From an uncultured Clostridiaceae bacterium (GTDB lineage: Bacteria > Bacillota > Clostridia > Oscillospirales > Ruminococcaceae): 45,677 nucleotides of DNA. Both the position numbers and the translations under genes were made by a program. The stretch is taken from contig CAMKFY010000001.1 of NCBI GenBank assembly GCA_946411985.1, positions 1 to 45,677 of the forward strand. Reading direction: 5' to 3'. The first letter of the stretch is position 1, and every line of letters begins with the position of its first letter. Shown one piece after another: positions 7,884 through 16,171 of this stretch. Under the pieces are notes generated by a model. The model did not search any database, was not told the DNA's origin, and saw only the letters and a program-made list of their open reading frames with translations.

Positions 7884-9731
7884 TTATTTCTTGTCATCAC
7901 CTAAATCTGTATAATCCACATCAACAACATCATTACCGTTTTTATCTGTATTGTTAACATTTTCAGTAGAGCCTTGAGCAGCTCCATCACCGTTAGAAGC
8001 AGCAGACTTATACAACTTTTCAGATACGGAATACAACGCCTTTTGCAGCTGTTCTTGTTTAGATTTTATGTCATCAATAGTGCCATCTTTAACGGCAGTT
8101 TTTAATGCCTCTAAATTAGTTTTAATAGATTCCTGTTCGTTTGCAGAAATTTTGTCTTTAGATTCGTTTAACACCTTTTCGCTCTGATATATAAGCTGAT
8201 CGGCATTGTTTTTTATTTCCACCTCTTCCTTCCTTTTTTTATCTTCTTCTTGATATTTTTGTGCGTCTTTAATAGCTTTATCTATATCAGCATCGCTCAT
8301 ATTAGTGGAAGAAGTTATTGTTATATTTTGCGCTTTACCTGTGCCCAAATCTTTAGCAGATACGTGTACTATACCGTTTGCATCTATATCAAACGTAACC
8401 TCTACTTGAGGCACGCCACGTGGAGCAGGAGCTATGCCATCGAGCCTAAATCTGCCAAGCTCTTTATTATCTCTACAAAATTCACGCTCACCTTGAAATA
8501 TTGCAATATCTACAGAAGTTTGCCCGTCTGCTGCTGTTGTAAATATCTGCGATTTTTTAGTAGGAATTGTTGTATTTCTTTCTATCATTCTCGCCATAAT
8601 ATCACCCTGCGTTTCCAACCCAAGCGTTAGCGGAGTAACGTCTAAAAGCAAAAGCCCTTTAACATCGCCACCAAGAACTCCACCCTGTATTGCAGCGCCA
8701 TTTGCCACGCACTCGTCTGGGTTTATGCCCTTAAACGGTTCTTTACCCAAATTTTCCTTTATAGCTTCATAAACTGCAGGAATCCTTGTAGAGCCACCAA
8801 CTAAAATTATTTTATCTAAATCTGAAACGGAAAGCCCAGCATCTGAAAGAGCTTGCCTTACAGGACCCATTGTTTTTTCCACCAAGTCTGCAGTTAGCTC
8901 ATCAAATTTTGCTCTAGTTAGAACTAAATTTAAATGTTTTGGCCCATTTGCGTCTGCTGTTATAAATGGCTGATTTATTTCTGTTCTCGTCGTAGAAGAA
9001 AGCTCTATTTTAGCCTTTTCTGCTGCCTCCTTCAAACGCTGCATAGCCATTTTATCGCTAGAAAGGTCTATTCCTTCGGCTTTTTTAAACTCCGATGTTA
9101 TATAATCTATTATGCGCTGGTCAAAATCATCGCCACCTAATCTGTTGTTTCCTGCAGTAGCCAACACCTCCTGCACGCCGTCCCCCATTTCTATTATAGA
9201 TACGTCAAATGTGCCACCGCCTAAGTCATACACCATTATTTTTTGATCTTTTTCTTTATCTGAGCCATAGGCAAGCGCTGCAGCTGTTGGCTCATTTATT
9301 ATACGTTTCACATCTAAGCCTGCTATTTTCCCAGCATCTTTAGTTGCCTGCCTTTGTGAATCTGAAAAATATGCAGGCACCGTTATAACAGCTTCTGTTA
9401 CTGGCTCTCCTAAATAACTCTCAGCATCTACTTTTAACTTTTGCAAAATCATAGCAGATATCTCCTGCGGTGTATATTCCTTGCCATCTATTTTAACTTT
9501 ATGGTTTGTGCCCATATATCTTTTTATAGATATTATTGTTCTTTCTGGGTTTGTTATTGCCTGCCTTTTAGCCACCTGACCCACCATTCGCTCCCCAGTT
9601 TTAGAAAAAGCCACCACAGAAGGCGTTGTGCGCGCTCCTTCTGAATTAGCAATTACAACAGCCTCGCCACCTTCCATTACCGATACACAAGAATTTGTTG
9701 TTCCAAGGTCTATTCCTATTATTTTACCCAT
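7884..9731 (-). CDS. dnaK: Chaperone DnaK (Hsp70)
   Basis: The ATP-driven Hsp70 chaperone of the cytosol. The 615-aa product starts with the phosphate-binding loop GIDLGTTNSCVSV, and contains the second phosphate loop VYDLGGGTFDVSI, the NEPTAAALAYG segment and the adenosine motif VGGSTRIPAV. The substrate-binding domain follows from about residue 370, then a charged helical lid and the acidic C-terminus VVDVDYTDLGDDKK. Length and motifs are typical of Gram-positive DnaK. It lies between grpE and dnaJ, and the ATG at 9731 follows GGAGG. Confidence 0.98.
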   Translation of the reverse strand: MGKIIGIDLGTTNSCVSVMEGGEAVVIANSEGARTTPSVVAFSKTGERMVGQVAKRQAITNPERTIISIKRYMGTNHKVKIDGKEYTPQEISAMILQKLKVDAESYLGEPVTEAVITVPAYFSDSQRQATKDAGKIAGLDVKRIINEPTAAALAYGSDKEKDQKIMVYDLGGGTFDVSIIEMGDGVQEVLATAGNNRLGGDDFDQRIIDYITSEFKKAEGIDLSSDKMAMQRLKEAAEKAKIELSSTTRTEINQPFITADANGPKHLNLVLTRAKFDELTADLVEKTMGPVRQALSDAGLSVSDLDKIILVGGSTRIPAVYEAIKENLGKEPFKGINPDECVANGAAIQGGVLGGDVKGLLLLDVTPLTLGLETQGDIMARMIERNTTIPTKKSQIFTTAADGQTSVDIAIFQGEREFCRDNKELGRFRLDGIAPAPRGVPQVEVTFDIDANGIVHVSAKDLGTGKAQNITITSSTNMSDADIDKAIKDAQKYQEEDKKRKEEVEIKNNADQLIYQSEKVLNESKDKISANEQESIKTNLEALKTAVKDGTIDDIKSKQEQLQKALYSVSEKLYKSAASNGDGAAQGSTENVNNTDKNGNDVVDVDYTDLGDDKK

Positions 9732-9823
9732 AAAAAAACTCCTCCATCAACTTTAATTTTTTAAATGTTTTAAAAATATATTAAAATTTGCTAAAATTTC
9801 TATGTTTAAACGAATTCAAAACC

Positions 9824-10426
9824 CTAAGGGTTTGCCACCACAACAAGAGCATGACGCACAACAGTGCCATTTAACATAAAGCCTTTTTTGAAAACTTCAC
9901 ATACAATATTCTTTTCATATTTATCATCTTCCACCACCTTAATAGCTTCGTGGTAGCTTGGATTGAAAACAGCGCCCAAACTTTGCATTTCCTCCACGCC
10001 AAAACTTTTTAAAACATTATAAAACTTGCTTATAACCAAATCTATGCCTTCACTAAATTTATTTTTTTCCTCCACCAAACTAATAGCACGCTCCAAAATA
10101 TCTAAAACCTCTAAAAAAGAATTAATAGTGTCTATTTTAGCTGCGTTATATGTGCTTTGCTTTTCTGCTTGGGTTCTTCTTTTAAAATTTGAAAACTCAG
10201 CTGTTAACCTTAAATGTAAATCTTTAAGCCTACTAACCTCGGCTTCTAAATCTTTTATTTTTAGCTCATAACCCTCCCTCTCACAAGAACAACCATCGCA
10301 TTCTTTATCAACCTCGCAATTAGAATTAACCTCGCCATTTAAATCGTCCTCCACACATTCAGAATTATTCAAATTTTCGTCTTCTAATAAATCAGACTCA
10401 TTATCATTTTTTGGATGATTCAACAC
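9824..10426 (-). CDS. grpE: Nucleotide exchange factor GrpE
   Basis: GrpE releases ADP from DnaK. The protein has a variable acidic, Cys-containing N-terminus (about residues 1-55), a long coiled-coil helix (KDLEAEVSRLKDLHLRLTAE) and the family core FSNFKRRTQAEK and NPSYHEAI, ending in a beta domain with VVRHALVVVA. I chose GTG 10426 (200 aa) because AGGAGG at 10440-10435 lies eight bases upstream; the GTG at 10435 overlaps that site. The start lies inside the end of hrcA (23-base overlap), so translation of the two is probably coupled. Confidence 0.93.
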   Translation of the reverse strand: MLNHPKNDNESDLLEDENLNNSECVEDDLNGEVNSNCEVDKECDGCSCEREGYELKIKDLEAEVSRLKDLHLRLTAEFSNFKRRTQAEKQSTYNAAKIDTINSFLEVLDILERAISLVEEKNKFSEGIDLVISKFYNVLKSFGVEEMQSLGAVFNPSYHEAIKVVEDDKYEKNIVCEVFKKGFMLNGTVVRHALVVVANP

Positions 10427-11459
10427 ATCCACCACCTCCTTCTATTTCATTACTAAATTTTTCAATTAAAGAAGTCATACTCTTTGAAAAATAAGACACA
10501 TATGGCAAAATCTTTTTATAGTTAAGGCGTATAGGGCCTATAACTCCAAATGAGCCCAATGCCTCTTTAGAACCATATTTAGCCATTATTAAACTAGAAT
10601 TCCCTACCACAAAACTATCATCTTCTTTCCCAAACAATATATTAACACCAGAAAAAGCGGTAGACAAAATACCTTCTATTTTGCTCTTTGCAGACATAAA
10701 CTCCATTAACTCATTGGCTTTTAAACCTTCATATTTTAATAAATTCTCCTCACCTTTAAAATTCACCTGCCTTTTCAAAATTTCACTAGAAATATCACAC
10801 AACGCATTTAAAAAAGGAGATAAACTATAAATATAACTACCAAGGCTCACAACTAAATTATCTATAAACACATTATCTAAAATTTCCACAGTGTTGCCTA
10901 CTAAACTCTCATTTATCACCTTTTTAAAAAAATGCAACTGGCTATCTGTTATATCAAAATTGAGCCTACAAATTTTATTTTTAATTTCCCCAGAAGAAGC
11001 CACCACCAAAACAGCATAAACTCTTCTGCCAGCAGGTATCACCTCCACCTTTGAAATAACAAAAAACTTCCTAACACTACTTATAGAAACAACCGCCAAA
11101 TCTGTGAAGTGCGCCAAAGCCAAAGCACCATTTTCAACTATATCGGTTACACATGTTAAATTTCTTGATAACATATTATCTATTTTTGTTTTCTCTCTAT
11201 CCGTTAAACAAAAAGGCTTCATTAAACTGTCCACATACATTCTAAAACCTTTATATGTTGGCACTCTGCCAGCCGATGTGTGCGGCTGAACTAAATAACC
11301 TAACTTCTCAAGCTTTGTCATGTCATTTCTTATTGTGGCAGAAGATACACTATTTTCTAACTTTTCACAAACAGCTAAGCTACTAACAGGCTCACCAGTA
11401 TCTATAAAAATATCTACCACAAACTCTAATACCTTAAGCTGCCTTTCATCGCTTTTCAT
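10404..11459 (-). CDS. hrcA: Heat-inducible transcription repressor HrcA
   Basis: HrcA binds CIRCE operators and represses class I heat-shock genes, with its activity set by GroE availability. ATG 11459 gives 351 aa beginning MKSDERQLKVLEFVVD, which matches the family N-terminus; an upstream in-frame start at 11489 lacks family similarity. The N-terminal winged helix (SSATIRNDMTKLEKLGYL, then HTSAGRVPTYKGFRMYV) is clear, followed by the GAF-like domain and the C-terminal GPIRLNYKKILPYVSYFS. It is first in the operon and lies directly behind two CIRCE-controlled promoters, so it is autoregulated. Confidence 0.97.
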   Translation of the reverse strand: MKSDERQLKVLEFVVDIFIDTGEPVSSLAVCEKLENSVSSATIRNDMTKLEKLGYLVQPHTSAGRVPTYKGFRMYVDSLMKPFCLTDREKTKIDNMLSRNLTCVTDIVENGALALAHFTDLAVVSISSVRKFFVISKVEVIPAGRRVYAVLVVASSGEIKNKICRLNFDITDSQLHFFKKVINESLVGNTVEILDNVFIDNLVVSLGSYIYSLSPFLNALCDISSEILKRQVNFKGEENLLKYEGLKANELMEFMSAKSKIEGILSTAFSGVNILFGKEDDSFVVGNSSLIMAKYGSKEALGSFGVIGPIRLNYKKILPYVSYFSKSMTSLIEKFSNEIEGGGGCVESSKK

Positions 11460-11595
11460 AATACAATGTTTCCTAACCCACCAATACAAAAAAACTTAAA
11501 TCTTTATATTCCTAAATTAAAAACTTTTCACGAATAATTATATAAATAACACTTCTACTTCCTTGTTTGTGGCCATTATAAATTTTGAATTTATA

Positions 11596-11622
11596 TTAGC
11601 ACTCAAGCTAATTAAGTGCTAA
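11596..11622 (-). promoter_or_regulatory. CIRCE operator, proximal copy
   Basis: The inverted repeat TTAGCACTC - 9 bases - AAGTGCTAA matches the CIRCE consensus (TTAGCACTC-N9-GAGTGCTAA) with one mismatch. It begins five bases downstream of the -10 element of the proximal promoter, so bound HrcA would cover the transcription start. Confidence 0.95.
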
Positions 11623-11626
11623 TAAT

Positions 11627-11655
11627 ATATTAGCAACTCCAAGCTATATTGTCAA
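11627..11655 (-). promoter_or_regulatory. Proximal sigma-A-type promoter of the hrcA operon
   Basis: On the minus strand, -35 TTGACA (11655-11650), a 17-base spacer and -10 TAATAT (11632-11627). The predicted start falls inside the adjacent CIRCE element, about 160 bases ahead of the hrcA ATG. Confidence 0.88.
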
Positions 11656-11739
11656 GATAATTTTTTATAAATTTATACTTTATTTTAATAAAAATTAAAA
11701 ATACATTACATAATAAAATACAAAACAAATATAAAAAAA

Positions 11740-11766
11740 TTAGCACTCAATGTAAATAAATGCTAA
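11740..11766 (-). promoter_or_regulatory. CIRCE operator, distal copy
   Basis: A second inverted repeat, TTAGCACTC - 9 bases - AAATGCTAA, with two mismatches to the consensus in the right arm. It lies 144 bases upstream of the proximal copy and just downstream of its own promoter. Confidence 0.88.
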
Positions 11767-11770
11767 TTTT

Positions 11771-11799
11771 ATAATATCAACCGGCGATAGTGTTGTCAA
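11771..11799 (-). promoter_or_regulatory. Distal sigma-A-type promoter of the hrcA operon
   Basis: On the minus strand, -35 TTGACA (11799-11794), a 17-base spacer and -10 TATTAT (11776-11771), followed at once by the distal CIRCE. The -35 box begins only eight bases after the stop codon of the upstream DUF4340 gene. Confidence 0.85.
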
Positions 11800-11806
11800 G
11801 GAATTT

Positions 11807-12793
11807 TTAAAATTTAAGCCAAGGCAAACTGTTCTCGTCTACTATATATATAACATCCAAACCATGCATATAAACATAGTAATATTTTAAAATATTTAAA
11901 TCATTAGAATTTTCTTTATAACCTGGAATCTGCTCCGCCCTAGCCACATTGCCAATATCAATAACATAATTTTTATAATCTACAACATACTCAATTGAAG
12001 CTAACGGCTCATTTAAGCCACAACTTTTAAAATTCTCCTCTGAAGGCTTAACACAAAACACGCCATCTGCCACTAAAAGTGCAGGAGCATTTTCCACGCT
12101 CTTTTTAATGTCTTCTGTAACTTTAAAATCTCCACCTCCTACATATAAAACGCTGCCTTTATCATCTACTTCAAACTTTAAAGGCTCTTTTAAACTTTTT
12201 CTATGTACAACACAGCTTTTAACCCCGTCACCATTACACAACCCATCATCACCAAAAGTTTTACTATATGTGGAAAACAATTTCTTGTCTACATAACTAA
12301 GTTTACTATTTAAAATAGGCTCCACATCTTTAAACTTTACAACAGCAAGCTCGTTTGCGCCCTCTTTTTTGCAATAATAACTGCTGCCATCTGCAGTTTT
12401 TTTATATATATTTAAAATATGTTTATTATCATTCAAATCGCGCACTGTAAAAGAAAATGTTAAACCTCCATAGGCATCTGGCGCTTCTTTTGGCGTAAAA
12501 ACATGCTCTGCTGGCACATTTTTCATAAAATTAAAAACAATACCACACAAATTAAAATCTAACGGCACGCCTTTTAAACCACTAATTTCAAATTTTTCAT
12601 CTTCTGCACGCAATATTGAAAAAGGCTCTTCCCCAACCTTTAACACCTCTATAGATTTTATTGGAGCATTAACCTCAAAATAAAAATTAATATTTTTACG
12701 CTTATTTGGCAGCAAACTAACAAAAAAATATACTATAACCAAAATTATTAAAATAATAAAAAATATAAAAATTAATCTCTTTAACTTTTTCAA
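11807..12793 (-). CDS. DUF4340-domain membrane-anchored protein of the ABC exporter cluster
   Basis: A 328-aa protein with one N-terminal membrane helix (about residues 8-28) and an extracytoplasmic region resembling DUF4340, a family found next to GldG-like ABC accessory proteins. Visible features are repeated beta-rich segments such as FSFTVRDLNDNKHILNI. It begins with TTG six bases after the GldG-like stop and is the last gene of the ATPase-permease-GldG-DUF4340 unit, so it probably acts with that transporter at the cell surface. The substrate is unknown. The family call rests on overall pattern and context and is weaker than those of its neighbours. Confidence 0.72.
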   Translation of the reverse strand: MKKLKRLIFIFFIILIILVIVYFFVSLLPNKRKNINFYFEVNAPIKSIEVLKVGEEPFSILRAEDEKFEISGLKGVPLDFNLCGIVFNFMKNVPAEHVFTPKEAPDAYGGLTFSFTVRDLNDNKHILNIYKKTADGSSYYCKKEGANELAVVKFKDVEPILNSKLSYVDKKLFSTYSKTFGDDGLCNGDGVKSCVVHRKSLKEPLKFEVDDKGSVLYVGGGDFKVTEDIKKSVENAPALLVADGVFCVKPSEENFKSCGLNEPLASIEYVVDYKNYVIDIGNVARAEQIPGYKENSNDLNILKYYYVYMHGLDVIYIVDENSLPWLKF

Positions 12794-12799
12794 AACAGC

Positions 12800-14242
12800 C
12801 TATCTTCTCTTTCTTTTGAAATAAACCAACACACCTAAAAAAACAACAAACAAAGGCAATATAAATATAAAAATAACACCTATAAACCTCGCCGTAGAAG
12901 CACTAATAACTAACGGTGGATTTTCCATAGATTTTGGCAATATTTTAACCTTGCTCTTATTATTTGCAGTTTCCCCCAACACGCTTAATACAAATTCACC
13001 ATTGCCATACTGCGGTATCTGTATTGTATCTAATATATATAAACTAGAAAACACAGTTATTTTAGCAATGCTGTCTTCTCCTAAACTTTTGCTAACTCCA
13101 ACAGCTATGGGGTATGACGCCTTACTAGCATTATTTAAATCTAGATTTGTGCCATCTTTATATATGCTACAACTGCCACTAGTTTCGCAAATGCTAACAG
13201 AATTAATAGCGTCATCTACATCTTTCAATTTTATTGGCCTGCAATCGTTAAACAATATAGGCAGCTTCCTATCAGACATGTTCTCAGTATATTTATTAGA
13301 TTTATCAGCATAAACAAAAATACCGTTTGGAATGCCTTGTATCATATTTTCAACATCTGTTTCCACAACAACGCCTTCTTCAAAAGCTATACCAAATTTT
13401 TCAAAAAAAGATTCTAAATTAGGAAGCTTTGGTTGCATAGCGTTAGAAAAATACACAAGCCTCCCCCCTCTGCCTATAAAACTTTCCAACGCCTTAATTT
13501 CATCATCTTTAAAATCTATTTTTGGAGCGCATATAAAAATAAGCCCTAAATCTTGCGGTATCTGCTTTGTTATCAAATTTAAACTTGTTAACTCATAACC
13601 ATTCTCACCAAAAATTCTCTCCACCGCCATTAAATCTTCCAACTCGTCATGGCCAGAAAGCACACAACACTTAACCCTATTCTCACCAGATAAAAATTCT
13701 AAAGCGTGCGCTATACTGCCCTCCACATTAGAGCAAACTCCAACATCTCCACCGCCTACAGTGAACAATTTTTCCATTGGTATGTATTGCGCATTGCCCT
13801 CATCATTTAAAATTAAAACACCATTCTCCATTAAATTAAAATCGGGATATTTAGACAGAAAACTAGGTTGCTCCTTTAAGTTAACATACTCCAAACTAAT
13901 GTTATTGCTACACGCAACAATATTCTTTACTATATTATATAAATGCAAACCAGGGCCTTGCTTTTTTAAAGAATCTTCGTCGTTTAGAAGCACTATTTTA
14001 GCGTTCTTATTATAACCTTTAAGAAATTTTTTAGTTTGATCTGAAATTTTATAAATACTGTTAAAAGATAAATCTAGCTTTAAATCATACCTATCTACAA
14101 CTTTAGAAACTATAACGTTAAAAATAAAAACTATAACTAAAAAAATAAGCGCAAAAATCGTTATTAAACTATTACACTTAAACTTTCTATTTAAAAAAAA
14201 ACTTTTTAAATTCCCTGCAAATACCCTATCCATTTTCTTCAT
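12800..14242 (-). CDS. GldG-like ABC transporter auxiliary protein
   Basis: A 480-aa protein with an N-terminal membrane helix (about residues 27-48), a large extracytoplasmic domain of the ABC_transp_aux/GldG type, and a C-terminal helix (about 450-472) ending in KRKRR. Family-type segments include the opening KLDLSFNSIYKISDQTKKFL and the Rossmann-like region with LSGHDELED and GGRLVYFSN. In Bacteroidota GldF-GldG assist gliding; in Clostridia the same arrangement occurs without known gliding, so a role in surface export or envelope upkeep is only inferred. It lies 103 bases after the permease gene; I see no small gene in that gap. Confidence 0.8.
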   Translation of the reverse strand: MKKMDRVFAGNLKSFFLNRKFKCNSLITIFALIFLVIVFIFNVIVSKVVDRYDLKLDLSFNSIYKISDQTKKFLKGYNKNAKIVLLNDEDSLKKQGPGLHLYNIVKNIVACSNNISLEYVNLKEQPSFLSKYPDFNLMENGVLILNDEGNAQYIPMEKLFTVGGGDVGVCSNVEGSIAHALEFLSGENRVKCCVLSGHDELEDLMAVERIFGENGYELTSLNLITKQIPQDLGLIFICAPKIDFKDDEIKALESFIGRGGRLVYFSNAMQPKLPNLESFFEKFGIAFEEGVVVETDVENMIQGIPNGIFVYADKSNKYTENMSDRKLPILFNDCRPIKLKDVDDAINSVSICETSGSCSIYKDGTNLDLNNASKASYPIAVGVSKSLGEDSIAKITVFSSLYILDTIQIPQYGNGEFVLSVLGETANNKSKVKILPKSMENPPLVISASTARFIGVIFIFILPLFVVFLGVLVYFKRKRR

Positions 14243-14345
14243 ATTTAACCCAACTCCAGCTCACATCTAATATTATTGCAAATATTAAGCATAACCCACC
14301 AATATATTTAGCACACAAACTGCAAAAACACCTATAAAAAATTAA

Positions 14346-15050
14346 TTAACTCCAACGCCTTTTTAAAAGTATTGCAAACACTAGAAATATAAACACAACT
14401 GTTAAACTAATAAAATATAATATATCTGGTATATTTAATATGCCGCCCACCAAATTACAAAAACGAGGCATTATAGCAAGCCCATTAAATAAGCTTTTAA
14501 TACTTTTAAGTGGAATATAGCTAGAAAATGAATTTATAACAATAAAAAATAGAAACAAACCAAAACTTGAAAACGCAGAAACAACCTGACTTTTAGTTAA
14601 TGCAGATACAAAAATCCCCATAGATATTAACGCACAACCAATTAACAATACACCAAAAACGCAACCCACCAAAAGATTAACAGAAATAGGCGCAAACAAA
14701 GACACAACAAAAACATAAACAAAAGATATAGATATTGTAACCAAATACATTATAAAAGCAGACAAAAACTTACCCAAAACTACAGAAAACACACTAACTG
14801 GAGAAGAAAAAAGCAATTTATCTGTGTTTAACTTATACTCCTCACTAAAAGCACCCATAGTAAGCATGGGAACAACAACAATTAAAGGAACTACAATTAA
14901 ATTAAAAATATAACCTATATCTGATACTCCAATAGCTATAACGTTAGCAAAAAACAAATAACCAGCAAAAGCATAAAATATACTCAAAATAATATACCCA
15001 GTAGGGCATAAAAAATAACTCTTAAACTCTTTTTTTAAAATGGCTCCCAT
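14346..15050 (-). CDS. ABC-2 type permease (GldF-like)
   Basis: A 234-aa integral membrane protein with about six helices. It contains the ABC-2/GldF segment VPMLTMGAFSEEYKLNTDKL followed by LLFSSPVSVFSVVLGKF, the typical coupling region of this permease family. ATG 15050 was chosen over the GTG at 15065 because MGAILKKEFKSYF is the usual N-terminus and GGTG lies about eight bases upstream. It pairs with the ATPase immediately upstream; the cargo is unknown. Confidence 0.87.
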   Translation of the reverse strand: MGAILKKEFKSYFLCPTGYIILSIFYAFAGYLFFANVIAIGVSDIGYIFNLIVVPLIVVVPMLTMGAFSEEYKLNTDKLLFSSPVSVFSVVLGKFLSAFIMYLVTISISFVYVFVVSLFAPISVNLLVGCVFGVLLIGCALISMGIFVSALTKSQVVSAFSSFGLFLFFIVINSFSSYIPLKSIKSLFNGLAIMPRFCNLVGGILNIPDILYFISLTVVFIFLVFAILLKRRWS

Positions 15051-15082
15051 ACAAATTTCACCCACACAAAAACAAAATATAT

Positions 15083-16051
15083 TTAATGTCTATTTTCTAT
15101 TAAATTTATAAACACCTGCTCTAACGTGTTGCCACTGCTTAAAAACTTTAAAATTGGAATTCTATTCTGCATAAGAACATTAGATATTTTAAAATCTACA
15201 TCATCAAATTCATAACGAAGCACTATTTTAAACTCTATCACATTTTGTGCCACAAATTCAACATCTTCTATAACTAAGTCATCAGAAAAACCTCTAAAAA
15301 TTTTAAATATAGTGTCTTTATCAGAACAATAAACTCTTAAAAAATAAACCTCTGCCTTATTGCTTTTTAAAATATTTTTCTCAGTATCATCTGCAACTAT
15401 AACTCCCCTACTCATTATTATAATTCTGCTACAAATGGCCTGTATTTCCGATAAAATATGTGTAGACAATATAACAGTATGGCTCTTAGACAAAGCCTTT
15501 ATAAGATTCCGCACCTGCACTATCTGAGCTGGGTCTAGCCCTGAAGTTGGCTCATCTAATATTAAAACTTTAGGAGAACCAAGCAACGCCTGAGCTAAGC
15601 CCACTCTTTGCTTATAGCCTTTCGAAAGAGAAGATATTAACCTTTTTTGATTATCCGCTAAATTACATAAAACAAACACCTTATCTATTTCTTCTTTATA
15701 TTTTTTAATGCCTTTTAAACCACAAACAAACTTTAAATATTCAAAAACTGTCATGTTATAATAAAGTGGTGGGTTTTCTGGCAGATAACCAATACTCTTC
15801 TTAAATTTTAAAGGTTCGTTAAAAATGTCACAACCTAAAATTTTAACACTCCCACCACTATAAGAAATGCAACCCGTTAATATATTCATTACTGTGGTTT
15901 TACCAGCACCATTTGGCCCTAAAAAGCCTATTATATCACCAGCTCTAACCTTAAAAGACACATCTTTAACTGCACAAAAATTATTATAGTTCTTACACAA
16001 CTTTTCAACAGAAATTATAACATCTCCCAAGCCTTTTGAAATACCCCGCAT
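15083..16051 (-). CDS. ABC transporter ATPase (GldA-like) of the exporter cluster
   Basis: The ATP-binding subunit for the adjacent ABC-2 permease. Walker A GPNGAGKTT, Q-loop region YLPENPPLYYNMTV, signature SLSKGYKQRVGLAQAL, Walker B LILDEPTSGLDP and switch histidine STHIL are complete. About 90 residues follow the core, as is common in this subfamily. ATG 16051 gives 322 aa; ATG 16072 is also in frame, and family members usually begin near VIISVEKL, so the exact start is uncertain. GGAGG lies between the two ATGs, which favours the downstream one. Confidence 0.9.
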   Translation of the reverse strand: MRGISKGLGDVIISVEKLCKNYNNFCAVKDVSFKVRAGDIIGFLGPNGAGKTTVMNILTGCISYSGGSVKILGCDIFNEPLKFKKSIGYLPENPPLYYNMTVFEYLKFVCGLKGIKKYKEEIDKVFVLCNLADNQKRLISSLSKGYKQRVGLAQALLGSPKVLILDEPTSGLDPAQIVQVRNLIKALSKSHTVILSTHILSEIQAICSRIIIMSRGVIVADDTEKNILKSNKAEVYFLRVYCSDKDTIFKIFRGFSDDLVIEDVEFVAQNVIEFKIVLRYEFDDVDFKISNVLMQNRIPILKFLSSGNTLEQVFINLIENRH

Positions 16052-16171
16052 GCTAAAAAACAAATCCTCCATTATTGCACAAATTACAAATTAACACAGT
16101 CTAAACCTAAATTATACACTAAAAAATATATCGCCACAGCAAAGCCAGGCCACATAAAAATATGTATTACA

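Noticed and set aside
8250..8630. Long open frames opposite dnaK, purD, ntpA and other genes
   Set aside because: They lie fully antisense to strongly conserved genes, have no ribosome-binding sites and give unnatural low-complexity proteins; they are shadows of the real genes.
14243..14345. Possible small gene between the ABC permease and the GldG-like gene
   Set aside because: All minus-strand frames are broken by stops within about 20 codons and none has a ribosome-binding site.
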